Assembly (NCBI GenBank): GCA_001896885.1
Contig: MKRJ01000042.1
Span: 25,033-89,032, forward strand
Origin: Rhizobiales bacterium 65-79
Lineage (GTDB): Bacteria > Pseudomonadota > Alphaproteobacteria > Rhizobiales > Rhizobiaceae
Length of the DNA stretch: 64,000 nucleotides
Direction of reading: 5' to 3'
Part shown: piece by piece, positions 28,313 to 37,466 of the stretch
Layout: each line of letters begins with the position of its first letter
How positions within the stretch are numbered: position 1 is the stretch's first letter
The notes under the pieces: generated by a model
What the model saw: only the letters and a program-made list of their open reading frames with translations
What the model was told of the DNA's origin: nothing
Database searches by the model: none
Made by a program: the position numbers and the translations under genes

Positions 28313-29770
28313 TTGCCAGCAATCGAGATCGTCGTTCCGAAGACCGGAGCCAGGCTCTGGCAGAAGATCGTGGTCGAGAGATTGCGTACCGGCGGCCATG
28401 AGATCGCCGTCGTGCACGGACCGGGCCTGCCGTTGCCGGTTGCGATGCGAATGGCGGCGAAACTGGAGAGGCGGCTGTTTCGCCGGGAAGAGCCGGGGCT
28501 CATGAGCCTGGCCGGGATCGCGGCAGCGCCGGCGACGGGTCCTGTGGAACTCAGCCTCGATCTCACCGGCGTTGCCCGCGATGGCGCGGCGCCGACGCTG
28601 CGCCTCGCATTCGACGGCTCCCTCTCCGATACCGCCGCCCTGGCGGCAACGGCGGCCGGACGCCTCCCCGACATCGAGGCCGTCCTCGACGGCAAGATCG
28701 TCGCCCGCGCCGCGCCGATGATCGACAAGCGCGAGTCGGCAGTCCTCGGCGCCGACGATGTGCTGGCCCGCGCGATCACGCTCGCGGTCTCCACCGCCGG
28801 CCGGATCGTCAACGGAGCCCATGAAAGAGCGCCCAGTAATACAGGCGGGGGTAAGAAGAAGCGCACGCCCGACTTCCTCCGTTCCTATGCCTTTTCCGCC
28901 CTGCCGAGGCTCGGACGCGAGGCACTGCGGCGTCTTCGCTACCGTCAGGCCCATTGGCGCGTCGGCTACCGCTTCGTCGATGGCGCCGGCGTCGCTGAAA
29001 CGGGCGAATTGGGCGACGGCTGGCGGCAGGTGCCGGACGACGGCAGCCATTTCTACGCCGACCCCTTCCCCTTCGAATGGCAGGGCCGGCACTTCATCTT
29101 CATCGAGGACTATCCCCACGCGACCGGCAAGGCGCTGATCTCGGTCGTGGAGGTGCAGCAGGCCGGCGCGCCATCGACGCCGAAGCCGGTCCTCGAAGAG
29201 CCCTTCCATCTCTCCTATCCGCAGGTCTTCGCGCGCGACGGCGACATCTGGATGCTGCCCGAGGCGAGCTCCAGCGGCCGGCTCACGCTTTACCGGGCGG
29301 AACGCTTTCCCGACCGCTGGACGCCCGAGGCCATGCTCGTCGACGGCATGGCCATCTCCGACGCCACGCTGCTCGAACATGGCGGCCGGCTATGGCTCTT
29401 CGCGACCGATCGCGACGGCCATGGCAGCACGTCCGACACGCTGGTCGTCTTCCATGCGCCGTCGCTGAAGGGGATATGGAAGCCGCACCGGATGAATCCC
29501 ATTCTGATCGACCGGCGCAGGGCGCGCCCCGGCGGGGCCTTCATCCACGGCGGCAGCCGCATAATCCTGCCCGTCCAGGATGGGACGAACGGCTATGGCG
29601 GTGGGCTCGGCCTTTCCGAACTGCTCCGGCTGGATGAAGGCGATGTCCTTCTGTCCGATCCGGTCTCGGTCGATCCGAAGGGCGACTGGCCCTTTCCGCA
29701 AATCCATACGCTGAACCGCGCCGGACGCCTGGAAGTCATCGACGGCATCGCCGCCATCCGTAAGGGATGA
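28313..29770 (+). CDS. glucosamine inositolphosphorylceramide transferase-like glycosyltransferase
   Basis: A 485-residue protein in two parts. Residues 1-190 resemble a formyltransferase-like Rossmann region (IEIVVPKTGARLWQKIVVER, LPDIEAVLDGKIVARAAPMI). Residues 200-485 form a beta-propeller of the GINT1/glycosylhydrolase-32-like type, with HFYADPFPFEWQGRHFIFIE, LSYPQVFARDGDIWMLPEAS, LWLFATDRDG and LIDRRRARPGGAFI. These proteins are frequent in bacterial surface-polysaccharide clusters as transferases. The only in-frame start after the upstream TGA is TTG 28313, preceded by GGGATAGG. Confidence 0.8.
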   Translation: MPAIEIVVPKTGARLWQKIVVERLRTGGHEIAVVHGPGLPLPVAMRMAAKLERRLFRREEPGLMSLAGIAAAPATGPVELSLDLTGVARDGAAPTLRLAFDGSLSDTAALAATAAGRLPDIEAVLDGKIVARAAPMIDKRESAVLGADDVLARAITLAVSTAGRIVNGAHERAPSNTGGGKKKRTPDFLRSYAFSALPRLGREALRRLRYRQAHWRVGYRFVDGAGVAETGELGDGWRQVPDDGSHFYADPFPFEWQGRHFIFIEDYPHATGKALISVVEVQQAGAPSTPKPVLEEPFHLSYPQVFARDGDIWMLPEASSSGRLTLYRAERFPDRWTPEAMLVDGMAISDATLLEHGGRLWLFATDRDGHGSTSDTLVVFHAPSLKGIWKPHRMNPILIDRRRARPGGAFIHGGSRIILPVQDGTNGYGGGLGLSELLRLDEGDVLLSDPVSVDPKGDWPFPQIHTLNRAGRLEVIDGIAAIRKG

Positions 29771-29783
29771 GGATGGGCCCGGC

Positions 29784-30884
29784 TCAGAAAGGCTCGAGCA
29801 GCCGCGCGTAGCCGCCGCACATCGTCGCGGGCGAATAGCGCCCCGCCAGCCCGCGTCCGAGCTCGGCGAGCCGGCGCGCCAGGTCCGGCTTCCGCATCAG
29901 ATCGCCGAGCGCCAGCGCGATCTCCGCCGCATTTGCATCATCGGCGAAGAGAGCGGCGGGTTCGCCGTTCTCGGTGGAGAGCACCTCGCGCAACACCGGC
30001 AGTCCGTTGGCGACGACGGGAAGCCCGGCGATCGCGGCTTCCGCGACGGCGAGCCCGAAAGTCTCGTTGATGGACGGGAAGACATAGGCGTCGCCGGCAG
30101 CGAGGAATTCGAAGATGCGCGAAGGCGCCACCTCGCCGACGAAATGCAGCCTGCCGGCGACGCCGCGCTGCTCGGCCAGGGTGGTGAGCGCTTCCTGCTC
30201 GGGCCCGACGCCGGCGAGCGCGACATGCAGGTCCGGCAGGTTCGTAAGCGCGCCGATCAACGCGGCATGGTTCTTGTCCCGCGACAGCCTTCCGGAGGAG
30301 AGCGCCAGCCACGCATCGGGCGGCAGGTCGAAGGCTGCCCGCGCGGCCTTCTTGTCGTAGCGCCGGGCAGGCGAGGCGACGCCATGGTCGATCCGCCGGA
30401 TACGCCGCCTGTAGATCGCAGGATAATCGGCGAATTGCGCCTCCGTCCAGGCCGAGTTGACGACGCTCGCCTGGTAGAGGCCGAGCACCCCCATCAGCTT
30501 GTCGACGCGGGTCACCAGCCCCATGATGCCGCTTTTCTGCGGGGCACCGCTCTGGTTGGCGATGATGTGGCGCGCGCCGGCAAGCCTGCCGCCGATCGTG
30601 CCGAAGATGTTGCCGTAGTGCTGATAGGAGATCACCGCGTCCGGACGCGCCCGGCGCAGATAGGCGATCAGCCCAGCGGCGGCGCGCATCTGCCCGGCGA
30701 TGCCGCCCGGCCGGTCCCTGAGCACGAAATCGGCGAACGGGTCGTCGTCATAGGCCGCCGTCTTGCGGTACATGAAGACGGTGCGCACCTCGTGCCCGCG
30801 ATCCCGGAGGCCGGCGCCGACCATGTCCGAGACGCGCTGGGCGCCGGCCGCTTCCGCCTGAGTCTGGACCTGGACGATCTTCAT
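29784..30884 (-). CDS. GT4-family glycosyltransferase
   Basis: A 366-residue retaining GT-B glycosyltransferase. N-terminal MKIVQVQTQAEAAGAQRVSD is the Gly-rich acceptor domain. The C-terminal domain has ALSSGRLSRDKNHAALIGAL, LHVALAGVGPEQEAL and the EX7E nucleotide-sugar motif in SINETFGLAVAEAAIAGLPV. Its ATG overlaps the stop of the upstream flippase gene (ATGA), so the two are co-translated. It probably adds a sugar to the repeat unit on the cytoplasmic side. Converges with the propeller glycosyltransferase. Confidence 0.93.
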   Translation of the reverse strand: MKIVQVQTQAEAAGAQRVSDMVGAGLRDRGHEVRTVFMYRKTAAYDDDPFADFVLRDRPGGIAGQMRAAAGLIAYLRRARPDAVISYQHYGNIFGTIGGRLAGARHIIANQSGAPQKSGIMGLVTRVDKLMGVLGLYQASVVNSAWTEAQFADYPAIYRRRIRRIDHGVASPARRYDKKAARAAFDLPPDAWLALSSGRLSRDKNHAALIGALTNLPDLHVALAGVGPEQEALTTLAEQRGVAGRLHFVGEVAPSRIFEFLAAGDAYVFPSINETFGLAVAEAAIAGLPVVANGLPVLREVLSTENGEPAALFADDANAAEIALALGDLMRKPDLARRLAELGRGLAGRYSPATMCGGYARLLEPF

Positions 30885-32281
30885 GGCGCGCCGCGCGGGA
30901 CGAAATTGACCGGCCGCCCTTCCCGGCCGGCGAAGAGGCCGAGCACCGAGGGATTGATGCCGATCGAACGGGTGGCGATGATCACGCCCATGATGTTCCA
31001 GGTGACGACCGTCGCCGCCGTCCCGAGCGCCGCGCCAATCGGGCCGAACAGCCAGGTGACGAGTGCGTTCAAGGCAAGACCGAAGACGTTGACCACGACG
31101 AGCAGCTTGAGCAGCGAATGCTGCAGCCCGGTGAGTTGGAGAAGCAGCTCCATCGGCCCGCAGGCGGCGGCCACCGTCGCCCCGACGCCGAAGATCATGA
31201 GCACGGCATGCATGGTCGGCGTCGCATAGGCGGGCTCGAAGATGCGCAGGATGAATATCCCGAAGATCCAGAAGATGGCGAGGATCGTCAGCGCCACGAC
31301 CAGGGCGCCGAGCGCCGTGAAACTGGTGGTGCGCTGCACGTGCTGTTTGTCGCCGGAATAGAAGGCGCCCGATATCTCCGGCGCCAGCGCCTGGTTGATG
31401 CCGGTCAGCGCCAGCACGACCAGCCGTGTCGTGCGGTCGGCGACGAAGACGCCGCCGGCGATCTCCGGTCCGAGGATGGCGGCGACGAGCAGCGTGCTCA
31501 CCTGGCTGAGCGCCGGCGGCAGCGACGTCGCGCCCCATAGCCCGAGCGTGACCGTCCGGAATTCGTCCTGCTGCTCCCTCGACAGGGGACCGCGGTCTGC
31601 CCGCAGCGTATCGGCGAGCAGGATGATCGTCTGCGGCAGCACCGCCGCGAGAAGTACGCCGGCCGTGATCAGCGTCGCCGCGACGGCGCCGACCTTGGTG
31701 CCGAAGAAATGCATCGCCAGCACGAGGGCGATGACCCCGGCCCGCCAGATGACGTCACGCGGCAGAAGGCCGGAGACCAGCGCACCCTTGGCGCGGAAGG
31801 CGCCCGAAGCGAATTCCGACCAGCCGAGCGCAAAGGAAAGAACCGCCGCCGACAGGCAGAGCGGCGTCCATTCCGGCGTCCGCTCCCCGACATAAGGCGC
31901 AAAACCGAGCGCGATGACCAGAAGGCTGGTCACGGCGACGCCGGCGAAGGCGACGGCGATGGCATAGCCCATCAGTCCGTGCGCCGAGCGCAGATCGTTC
32001 CCTTCCGCGTATTGCGGCCAGAAGCGCAGCACCGTGCTCTGCTGGCCGATGCTGGCGAAGAAGGACACCAGGCTGGCGCCGGCATAGGTGGCGCTGTAGA
32101 GGCCGAACTGCCGCTCGTCCGTGACCATCGCGACGACTACGAACATGAGGAAGGAGAGGCCGGCGCTCGCGAGCTTGATGGCTCCCGCGACCGCCCCGCT
32201 CCGCGCCAGGCCGGCAATCGACATGCGCACGACCGTTTCGGGTCCACGCCTCTGCCGAACGCGATTTTCGTGGTCGTCCAT
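30881..32281 (-). CDS. polysaccharide flippase (Wzx/PST-like, MATE/MOP superfamily)
   Basis: An integral membrane protein of 466 residues with about 12-14 hydrophobic segments and a flippase pattern: GAIKLASAGLSFLMFVVVAM, ERQFGLYSATYAGASLVSFF, and a central ISGAFYSGDKQHVQRTTSFT cytoplasmic region. It would translocate lipid-linked repeat units to the periplasm. Starts at 32281 (MDDHENRVRQ) or 32224 (MSIAGLARSG) are both reasonable; the shorter one begins closer to the first helix. Coupled to the downstream GT4 gene, divergent from the co-polymerase gene. Confidence 0.88.
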   Translation of the reverse strand: MDDHENRVRQRRGPETVVRMSIAGLARSGAVAGAIKLASAGLSFLMFVVVAMVTDERQFGLYSATYAGASLVSFFASIGQQSTVLRFWPQYAEGNDLRSAHGLMGYAIAVAFAGVAVTSLLVIALGFAPYVGERTPEWTPLCLSAAVLSFALGWSEFASGAFRAKGALVSGLLPRDVIWRAGVIALVLAMHFFGTKVGAVAATLITAGVLLAAVLPQTIILLADTLRADRGPLSREQQDEFRTVTLGLWGATSLPPALSQVSTLLVAAILGPEIAGGVFVADRTTRLVVLALTGINQALAPEISGAFYSGDKQHVQRTTSFTALGALVVALTILAIFWIFGIFILRIFEPAYATPTMHAVLMIFGVGATVAAACGPMELLLQLTGLQHSLLKLLVVVNVFGLALNALVTWLFGPIGAALGTAATVVTWNIMGVIIATRSIGINPSVLGLFAGREGRPVNFVPRGAP

Positions 32282-32519
32282 TCTCAGTGAGCCAAAAGGT
32301 CGGGCCAGGGCCGCATGGCAATCGTGCACTCCGGCCCGTCCGCGCGGGAGTGCGGCAAACAGATAGTCCAAACCGAAGCGAGCGACCACAAGGAACGCTG
32401 GCCATGGTTACCGGCCGCTCGGGTGAGCACCGGCGGTAACCTTAACGGACGGCTAACGTTGATCGGCGATGCTTGGCAGGTACAGTAATGCGTACGCGTG
32501 TGTTGAGTAGGAACGTTCG

Positions 32520-34736
32520 ATGAGCGAGGTCTTTACGGAGGACCGGGGGCTTCCGCCCCTGTTCGACATAGGGGCCGTCCTCAGGACGCTCTGGGATCGA
32601 CGTGTGCTGGTCCTCGGCGCTGCCGGCGCCGCCCTGCTCCTGGCGCTGCTCTACATATCGGTGACGAAGCCGACCTATACGGCGACCTCGTCCCTCCTGG
32701 TCGACCCGCGCGATTCCCGCGCCACCAATCTGAACAGCGTGCTTCCCGGCATCGGTGCAGACAGCGCCGCGATCGCCAGTCAGGTATCGGTCATCGATTC
32801 CACGGATCTCCTGCGCAAGGTTTTCGACGAGGAGAAGCTGCGGAACGACCCCGAATTCGCCGGCCGCGGCCTCCTCTCCTCGATCCTTTCCGTCCTGCAC
32901 CCTGGATCCGGCCCCACCGACGATGCCGTTTTCGAGCGCTTCCGCAAGCATGTATCGGTCGAGCGCGAGGGCCTGACCTATGTCATCGACGTCAGCGTCC
33001 AGTCGCACGATGCTGAGAAGGCGGCGCGCATCGCCCAGGACATCGTAGCCCGCTACCGCGCCAGCCTCGAAGGGCAGACCGATGCCGCCAACAGCAAGGT
33101 GAACGATCTCCTGACCGCCAGGATCAGCGGTCTCCAGGCGGCGGTCGGCGATGCCGAGCGCGCTGTCCAGGATTTCAAGTACGAGCACAACATCTTCGAT
33201 GCGAGTTCCGGTGGCACGCTGCAGTCGCAGATCGACCAGTTGACGACCCAACTCGTCACCACCCAGGACCAGGCCGACCAGGCCGAGAGCAAGTACGACC
33301 AGGCGGTGGCGGCCGGTACGGGGCCGGACGGGCTGAACAAGCTCGCGGAGATCGTCAATTCCAATACCACCGACAAGCTGCGGCAGGACTATAATCAGCG
33401 GGCGGCCGCGCTCGCCAATGCCCAGAGCACCTACGGCCCCCGGCATCCGACGATCGTGCGCATGCAGGCGGAACTCGGCCGCATTCGCGGCCTGATGGCG
33501 CTGGAGGCGCAGCGGATCACGCGCGAGCTCAAGGCGAGCCGCGACATCGCCGTCGAGAACGTGAAGAAGATCCAGGCCAAGCTGGCCGAGATGCGGCAGC
33601 GGTCGAACCAGTCCGATCTCGCCGAGGTGCAGCTTCGTCAACTCCAGCGCAAGGCCGACGCGGCGCGTGCCGTGCTCGACGACTTCCTCAAACGCTCGCA
33701 GGAGACGGAGCACCTGCAGGGCATGCAGATATCCCAGGTGCGCGTGATCTCGGACGCCATCCCGCCTTCGCAGCCGAGCTGGCCGAAGCCGCTCCTGCTG
33801 CTGCCGACCAGTCTCGTCCTGGGCTTCGTCCTCGGCTGCGCGCTGGCGCTCACGCTCGGCGAGCGCAGGCTGCCCGTCCGCGGCCTGCCGGCCCGGCCGG
33901 CGATCGGCCCGCGCGAGCGGCGGGTCGAGGCGCTGGCCTACACGCCGTCGCCCGATGGGGAAGCGGCCGACGCGGCGGAGGACGGCGAACCGGTCGCCCC
34001 GGCGCTCGTCAATCTCGGCACCTATAATCTGCCGCCCGCCGGCAACGGCTCGCTGCGCAACAGCGTCCGCGCGATCCGCCAGGAAATGTCGCGGCTCGAG
34101 AACACCGCTTTCCTGCTTTCCGTCCAGGAACTCCTGGTGCGCATCACCGACAGGCTGGACGAAGGCGGCAGGCCCTTCGTCATCCTGCTCACCTCCATCC
34201 ACGAGGGTTTCGAAAGCGGCGCGACGGCGACGCTGATCGGCATCGGCCTGCAGCACGTCAAGCAGAAGGTGCTGGTCGTGGAGATCGCCGACCGGCCGGC
34301 CGGGACCGGGCAAAGCGCCGGCAAGGCGAAGCAGCGCGCCACGGGACCCTTCACCGATCCCGCGAGCGGCCTGCAGACGATCGTGGTCAGCATCGACCCG
34401 GCCGATGCCGGCGGTGAGGCGGGAGCATTGGCGCCGATCCTCGCCGGGCCGGCGCAGGAGTTCGATTTCGTCCTGGTCGTCGGTCATCCGCTCAGCCATC
34501 CGGCCTTCAGCCCGGAGCCGATCGACGGCAGCGACCTTGTCATCTTCGCGCTGAGCTCGGCCGACTGGATGTCCGGGGCCGCAGCCTGGCTGGGCGGCAG
34601 GCTGTCGCCCGCGGTGTTGAAGCGCAGCGCCACCATCGTCATCGAGCGCGATCCCAACGACCCGGCCGAATTCCAGGATTCGCCGACCCTCGCCGCGCGG
34701 AAGAACCGGCGCGCCCCCGCTCCGGCCCACGGATAG
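32520..34736 (+). CDS. Wzc/ExoP-like polysaccharide co-polymerase with degenerate kinase domain
   Basis: A 738-residue chain-length regulator. N-terminal Wzz domain with a transmembrane helix at about 31-50, a long periplasmic coiled coil at about 185-400 (QSQIDQLTTQLVTTQDQADQ, VQLRQLQRKADAARAVLDDF), the Pro-rich PPSQPSWPKP before the second helix (about 420-445). The C-terminal cytoplasmic domain aligns with tyrosine-kinase domains, but the Walker A (normally GEGKST) reads HEGFESGATATLIGIGL and the second Asp motif reads VLVVEIADRP; there is no C-terminal Tyr cluster. It should not bind ATP normally, so it is probably a structural co-polymerase only. Confidence 0.88.
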   Translation: MSEVFTEDRGLPPLFDIGAVLRTLWDRRVLVLGAAGAALLLALLYISVTKPTYTATSSLLVDPRDSRATNLNSVLPGIGADSAAIASQVSVIDSTDLLRKVFDEEKLRNDPEFAGRGLLSSILSVLHPGSGPTDDAVFERFRKHVSVEREGLTYVIDVSVQSHDAEKAARIAQDIVARYRASLEGQTDAANSKVNDLLTARISGLQAAVGDAERAVQDFKYEHNIFDASSGGTLQSQIDQLTTQLVTTQDQADQAESKYDQAVAAGTGPDGLNKLAEIVNSNTTDKLRQDYNQRAAALANAQSTYGPRHPTIVRMQAELGRIRGLMALEAQRITRELKASRDIAVENVKKIQAKLAEMRQRSNQSDLAEVQLRQLQRKADAARAVLDDFLKRSQETEHLQGMQISQVRVISDAIPPSQPSWPKPLLLLPTSLVLGFVLGCALALTLGERRLPVRGLPARPAIGPRERRVEALAYTPSPDGEAADAAEDGEPVAPALVNLGTYNLPPAGNGSLRNSVRAIRQEMSRLENTAFLLSVQELLVRITDRLDEGGRPFVILLTSIHEGFESGATATLIGIGLQHVKQKVLVVEIADRPAGTGQSAGKAKQRATGPFTDPASGLQTIVVSIDPADAGGEAGALAPILAGPAQEFDFVLVVGHPLSHPAFSPEPIDGSDLVIFALSSADWMSGAAAWLGGRLSPAVLKRSATIVIERDPNDPAEFQDSPTLAARKNRRAPAPAHG

Positions 34737-34738
34737 GG

Positions 34739-35878
34739 ATGTCCATCGCATCGCAGGCCGGGAACCCGCCACGCCCCACGCGGCGCGAGGCGACGGCGCT
34801 GATCGCCTCGGCGCTGCTCTTCGGCCCACGGACGATCCCGGCCGCCAAGGCCGCGCCGGCTGACCCCCGGCCGCAAGTGCCGTCGAAGGGCTTCAACCTG
34901 CCCGGCTGGGTCGACCGCAACCCCGGTTCTCCGCCGGCGCGCGCCGTCCTCGAAAAGCTTCACGGCCTCGGCTTCCGCTCCGTGCGGCTTCCCGTTTCGG
35001 CGGACACGATCGCCGGCGTCGACGCCGGCGAGCGCACCGCGATGCTCGCCCGCATAAGCGCGGCCGCGGGGGAGCTCGTCGAGAGCGGCTATTCGGTCAT
35101 CGTCGATCTCCACCCGGATGGCGCGTTCGCGCGGCTCCTGCACCTCGATCCCGCTGCCGCCGGCGACCGCGCGGCAGAGGCATGGACCTACCTCGGCGAA
35201 ACGATCGCCGATCTTCCCGTCGGCTCCGCCTATGCCGAGCTTCTGAACGAGCCGCCGCTCGAGCAGGCCGTATGGCTCGATCTGCGCGAGCGGCTGGCGC
35301 AAATCGTGCGCTCCAGATGCGCGCACACGATCGTATGGGGGCCGGCGCGCTACCAGGGCATTTGGGAATTGGCCGAAACTCCGCCGCTCACGGACCGGAA
35401 CTCGATCGCGGCCGTTCACTATTACGCGCCCATGGCCTTCACCCATCAATGCGAGAATTGGGACAGCTCGCCGGTCGGGCGGCTGAAGAACCTCCCCTTT
35501 CCGGCGACGCGCGACACGCCCGCCGTGACCAGGCTTTTCTCGGAGCTGAAGGATGCCGGCGACGAGCGGGCGCTTGCCGCGCTGGAGGATGCTTTCGAAC
35601 ATCCGTGGACGACGGCGCAAATCGCCTCCGATTTCGCCGGAGTGGCCGAATGGTCGCGCAAGAACGATTGCCCGGTGGTCCTCGACGAGTTCGGCGCGCT
35701 CGGCTTCTGCTCGGATGCCGCGAGCCGCGCCGGCTGGATCCGCGCCGTGCGTCAGGCCGCCGAGGCCGACGGCATCGGCTGGGCGTATTGGGAACTCGAC
35801 TACGGCTTCGGCTTCATCCGCAACCGGCAGAGCACGGAAGGCTTCGATCGTCCGGTGATCGAAGCGCTCCTCGGCTGA
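34739..35878 (+). CDS. glycoside hydrolase family 5-like endoglycanase, exported
   Basis: A 379-residue enzyme. The N-terminus has a twin-arginine-like stretch (TRREATALIASALLFGPRTI) and an AKAAPAD cleavage-like site. The (beta/alpha)8 core shows KGFNLPGW, GFRSVRLPVSADTI, VIVDLHPDG, the acid/base Glu in AELLNEPPLEQ, AAVHYYAPMAFTHQ and the nucleophile Glu in CPVVLDEFGALGF. It probably cleaves the polysaccharide made by this locus to set chain length or release it, as glycanases do in other exopolysaccharide loci. Starts two bases after the co-polymerase stop, and precedes the polymerase-like gene by 10 bp. Confidence 0.88.
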   Translation: MSIASQAGNPPRPTRREATALIASALLFGPRTIPAAKAAPADPRPQVPSKGFNLPGWVDRNPGSPPARAVLEKLHGLGFRSVRLPVSADTIAGVDAGERTAMLARISAAAGELVESGYSVIVDLHPDGAFARLLHLDPAAAGDRAAEAWTYLGETIADLPVGSAYAELLNEPPLEQAVWLDLRERLAQIVRSRCAHTIVWGPARYQGIWELAETPPLTDRNSIAAVHYYAPMAFTHQCENWDSSPVGRLKNLPFPATRDTPAVTRLFSELKDAGDERALAALEDAFEHPWTTAQIASDFAGVAEWSRKNDCPVVLDEFGALGFCSDAASRAGWIRAVRQAAEADGIGWAYWELDYGFGFIRNRQSTEGFDRPVIEALLG

Positions 35879-35888
35879 GGAGAGATCG

Positions 35889-37466
35889 ATGGCCGTCACC
35901 TTCACCCCGCGCTCCGACGCCAGCCCCACCGCCGGCCGATTGCCGCAATCGGGCGCCGAGGCGGTATTCCACCTGCTCGTCGGCTTCCTCCTGGTCGTGC
36001 TCTCCGTGTCGAGCTTCGCCGTAAGCACCGTCTTCGGCGTCGCCGTCACCTTCCTGCTGACGCTTGCCGTCGCCACCGTTCTACCGGCAAGCGTGCCGGT
36101 CGTGATCGTCTCCTCCTTCCTCTACCAGAACATGGTGGTGGCGTGGTTCACGCCCTACGTTCCCGACAACAACACTTTCGACGCGTTGCGCGGGGCCAAT
36201 TTCGTCATCCTGATGACGGCCTATTGCGCCTTCCTGGCCGCCTCGCTGCAGGTGAGGCTGCGCGCCATCCCGCGGCTCAGACCCTGGCTGTTGATCGGCA
36301 TCGGCCTTGCCGCCATCATCGGCTTCTACCTCCTGCTCGGCGCGGCGCGCGGCAATGTGAAGGACGCCATCGTCTATTTCCGCAACACGATCTCGCCGCT
36401 CGCCTGTTTCCACATCGCGCTGGTGGCGGCGAGCCTCTACCGGATCGATCTCAGGAAAAGCCTGCTCTGGCTCGGCGCGGCGATCATCGTCTACGGCTAT
36501 TGCGAGCTGATCTTCACGCTCGATTTCCTCGGCCTCTTCAACGGCGACCTCTACATCGAGCGCGATATCCACCGCCAGATCGAGACCGGCGCCTGGGAGC
36601 AGACGCTGCGCGAGACCGGCTTCGTCCTGCGCGGGCTGCAGGACATCATGACGACCACCTTCTTCAACACGCCGCTCACCGCCGGCATCTTTCCCAACGT
36701 TTTCCGCATCGGCGGGCCCAACTTCCATCCGATCAGCTACGCCTATGCGCTCAGCGTCATCTCGATCTGGCTGCTTTTCCGCGGGCGCTGGCTGCTGCCG
36801 CTCGCCGCCCTGCCGCTGATCGTCGTGATCGGCTCGAAAGGCGCGATGTTCATGCTGATCGTTGCGCTGTGGGCGCGCGTCGCGCAGGGCTTCCTCGGAA
36901 CGCGGCTGACGCTTCTGAGCGTGCCGGCGGCGGCGATCCTCTGGGTCGGCGCGGCCATCGCCTACGGCGCGACCCATGGCGACTACCACGTGCTCGGCTT
37001 CCTTGCCGGACTGCACGAATTCCTGCGCAATCCACTTGGACAGGGGCTTGGCATCGGCGGCAACCTTTCGAGCACGAGCCTGCATGTCAATTGGGAGCAC
37101 GCCCAGGCGACCGGCGCCACGACCGTCCCGGTCGAAAGCGCCGTCGGCGTCATGCTCTACCAGATGGGCGTCGGCAGCTTCGCCTTCTTCGGCTTCCTCA
37201 CCATGCTGATCGTTGGCGCCCGGCGCCTCATCCTCGTCACCGGCCGCTCCGATTTCTGGTTCGCCTACATTACCGTCACCACCGTCTTCGCCAACGCCGT
37301 GCTGCAGGAGGAGGCCTTCTACTCTCCGCTGTCGCTCGGCTTCTGCCTGCTCCTGACCGGCACGGCGCTCGGCACGTTCCTGCGCGAGAGTGCCCCGCGA
37401 CACTTGGGCGAAAGCCGCCGGATTTCGCCTAGCGATCCGCGCCCGATGTCATTTCGAACGAGATGA
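35889..37466 (+). CDS. Wzy/O-antigen ligase-like polysaccharide polymerase
   Basis: A 525-residue polytopic membrane protein with 10 or more hydrophobic helices (VFHLLVGFLLVVLSVSSFAV, WLLIGIGLAAIIGFYLLLGA, LLPLAALPLIVVIGSKGAMF) and a large periplasmic loop. The region FLRNPLGQGLGIGGNLSS resembles the short G-x-G motif at the end of the WzyC/O-antigen ligase domain. Position after co-polymerase and glycanase supports a polymerase or ligase role. Its 3' end overlaps the convergent mgtC-like gene by 38 bases. Confidence 0.8.
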   Translation: MAVTFTPRSDASPTAGRLPQSGAEAVFHLLVGFLLVVLSVSSFAVSTVFGVAVTFLLTLAVATVLPASVPVVIVSSFLYQNMVVAWFTPYVPDNNTFDALRGANFVILMTAYCAFLAASLQVRLRAIPRLRPWLLIGIGLAAIIGFYLLLGAARGNVKDAIVYFRNTISPLACFHIALVAASLYRIDLRKSLLWLGAAIIVYGYCELIFTLDFLGLFNGDLYIERDIHRQIETGAWEQTLRETGFVLRGLQDIMTTTFFNTPLTAGIFPNVFRIGGPNFHPISYAYALSVISIWLLFRGRWLLPLAALPLIVVIGSKGAMFMLIVALWARVAQGFLGTRLTLLSVPAAAILWVGAAIAYGATHGDYHVLGFLAGLHEFLRNPLGQGLGIGGNLSSTSLHVNWEHAQATGATTVPVESAVGVMLYQMGVGSFAFFGFLTMLIVGARRLILVTGRSDFWFAYITVTTVFANAVLQEEAFYSPLSLGFCLLLTGTALGTFLRESAPRHLGESRRISPSDPRPMSFRTR

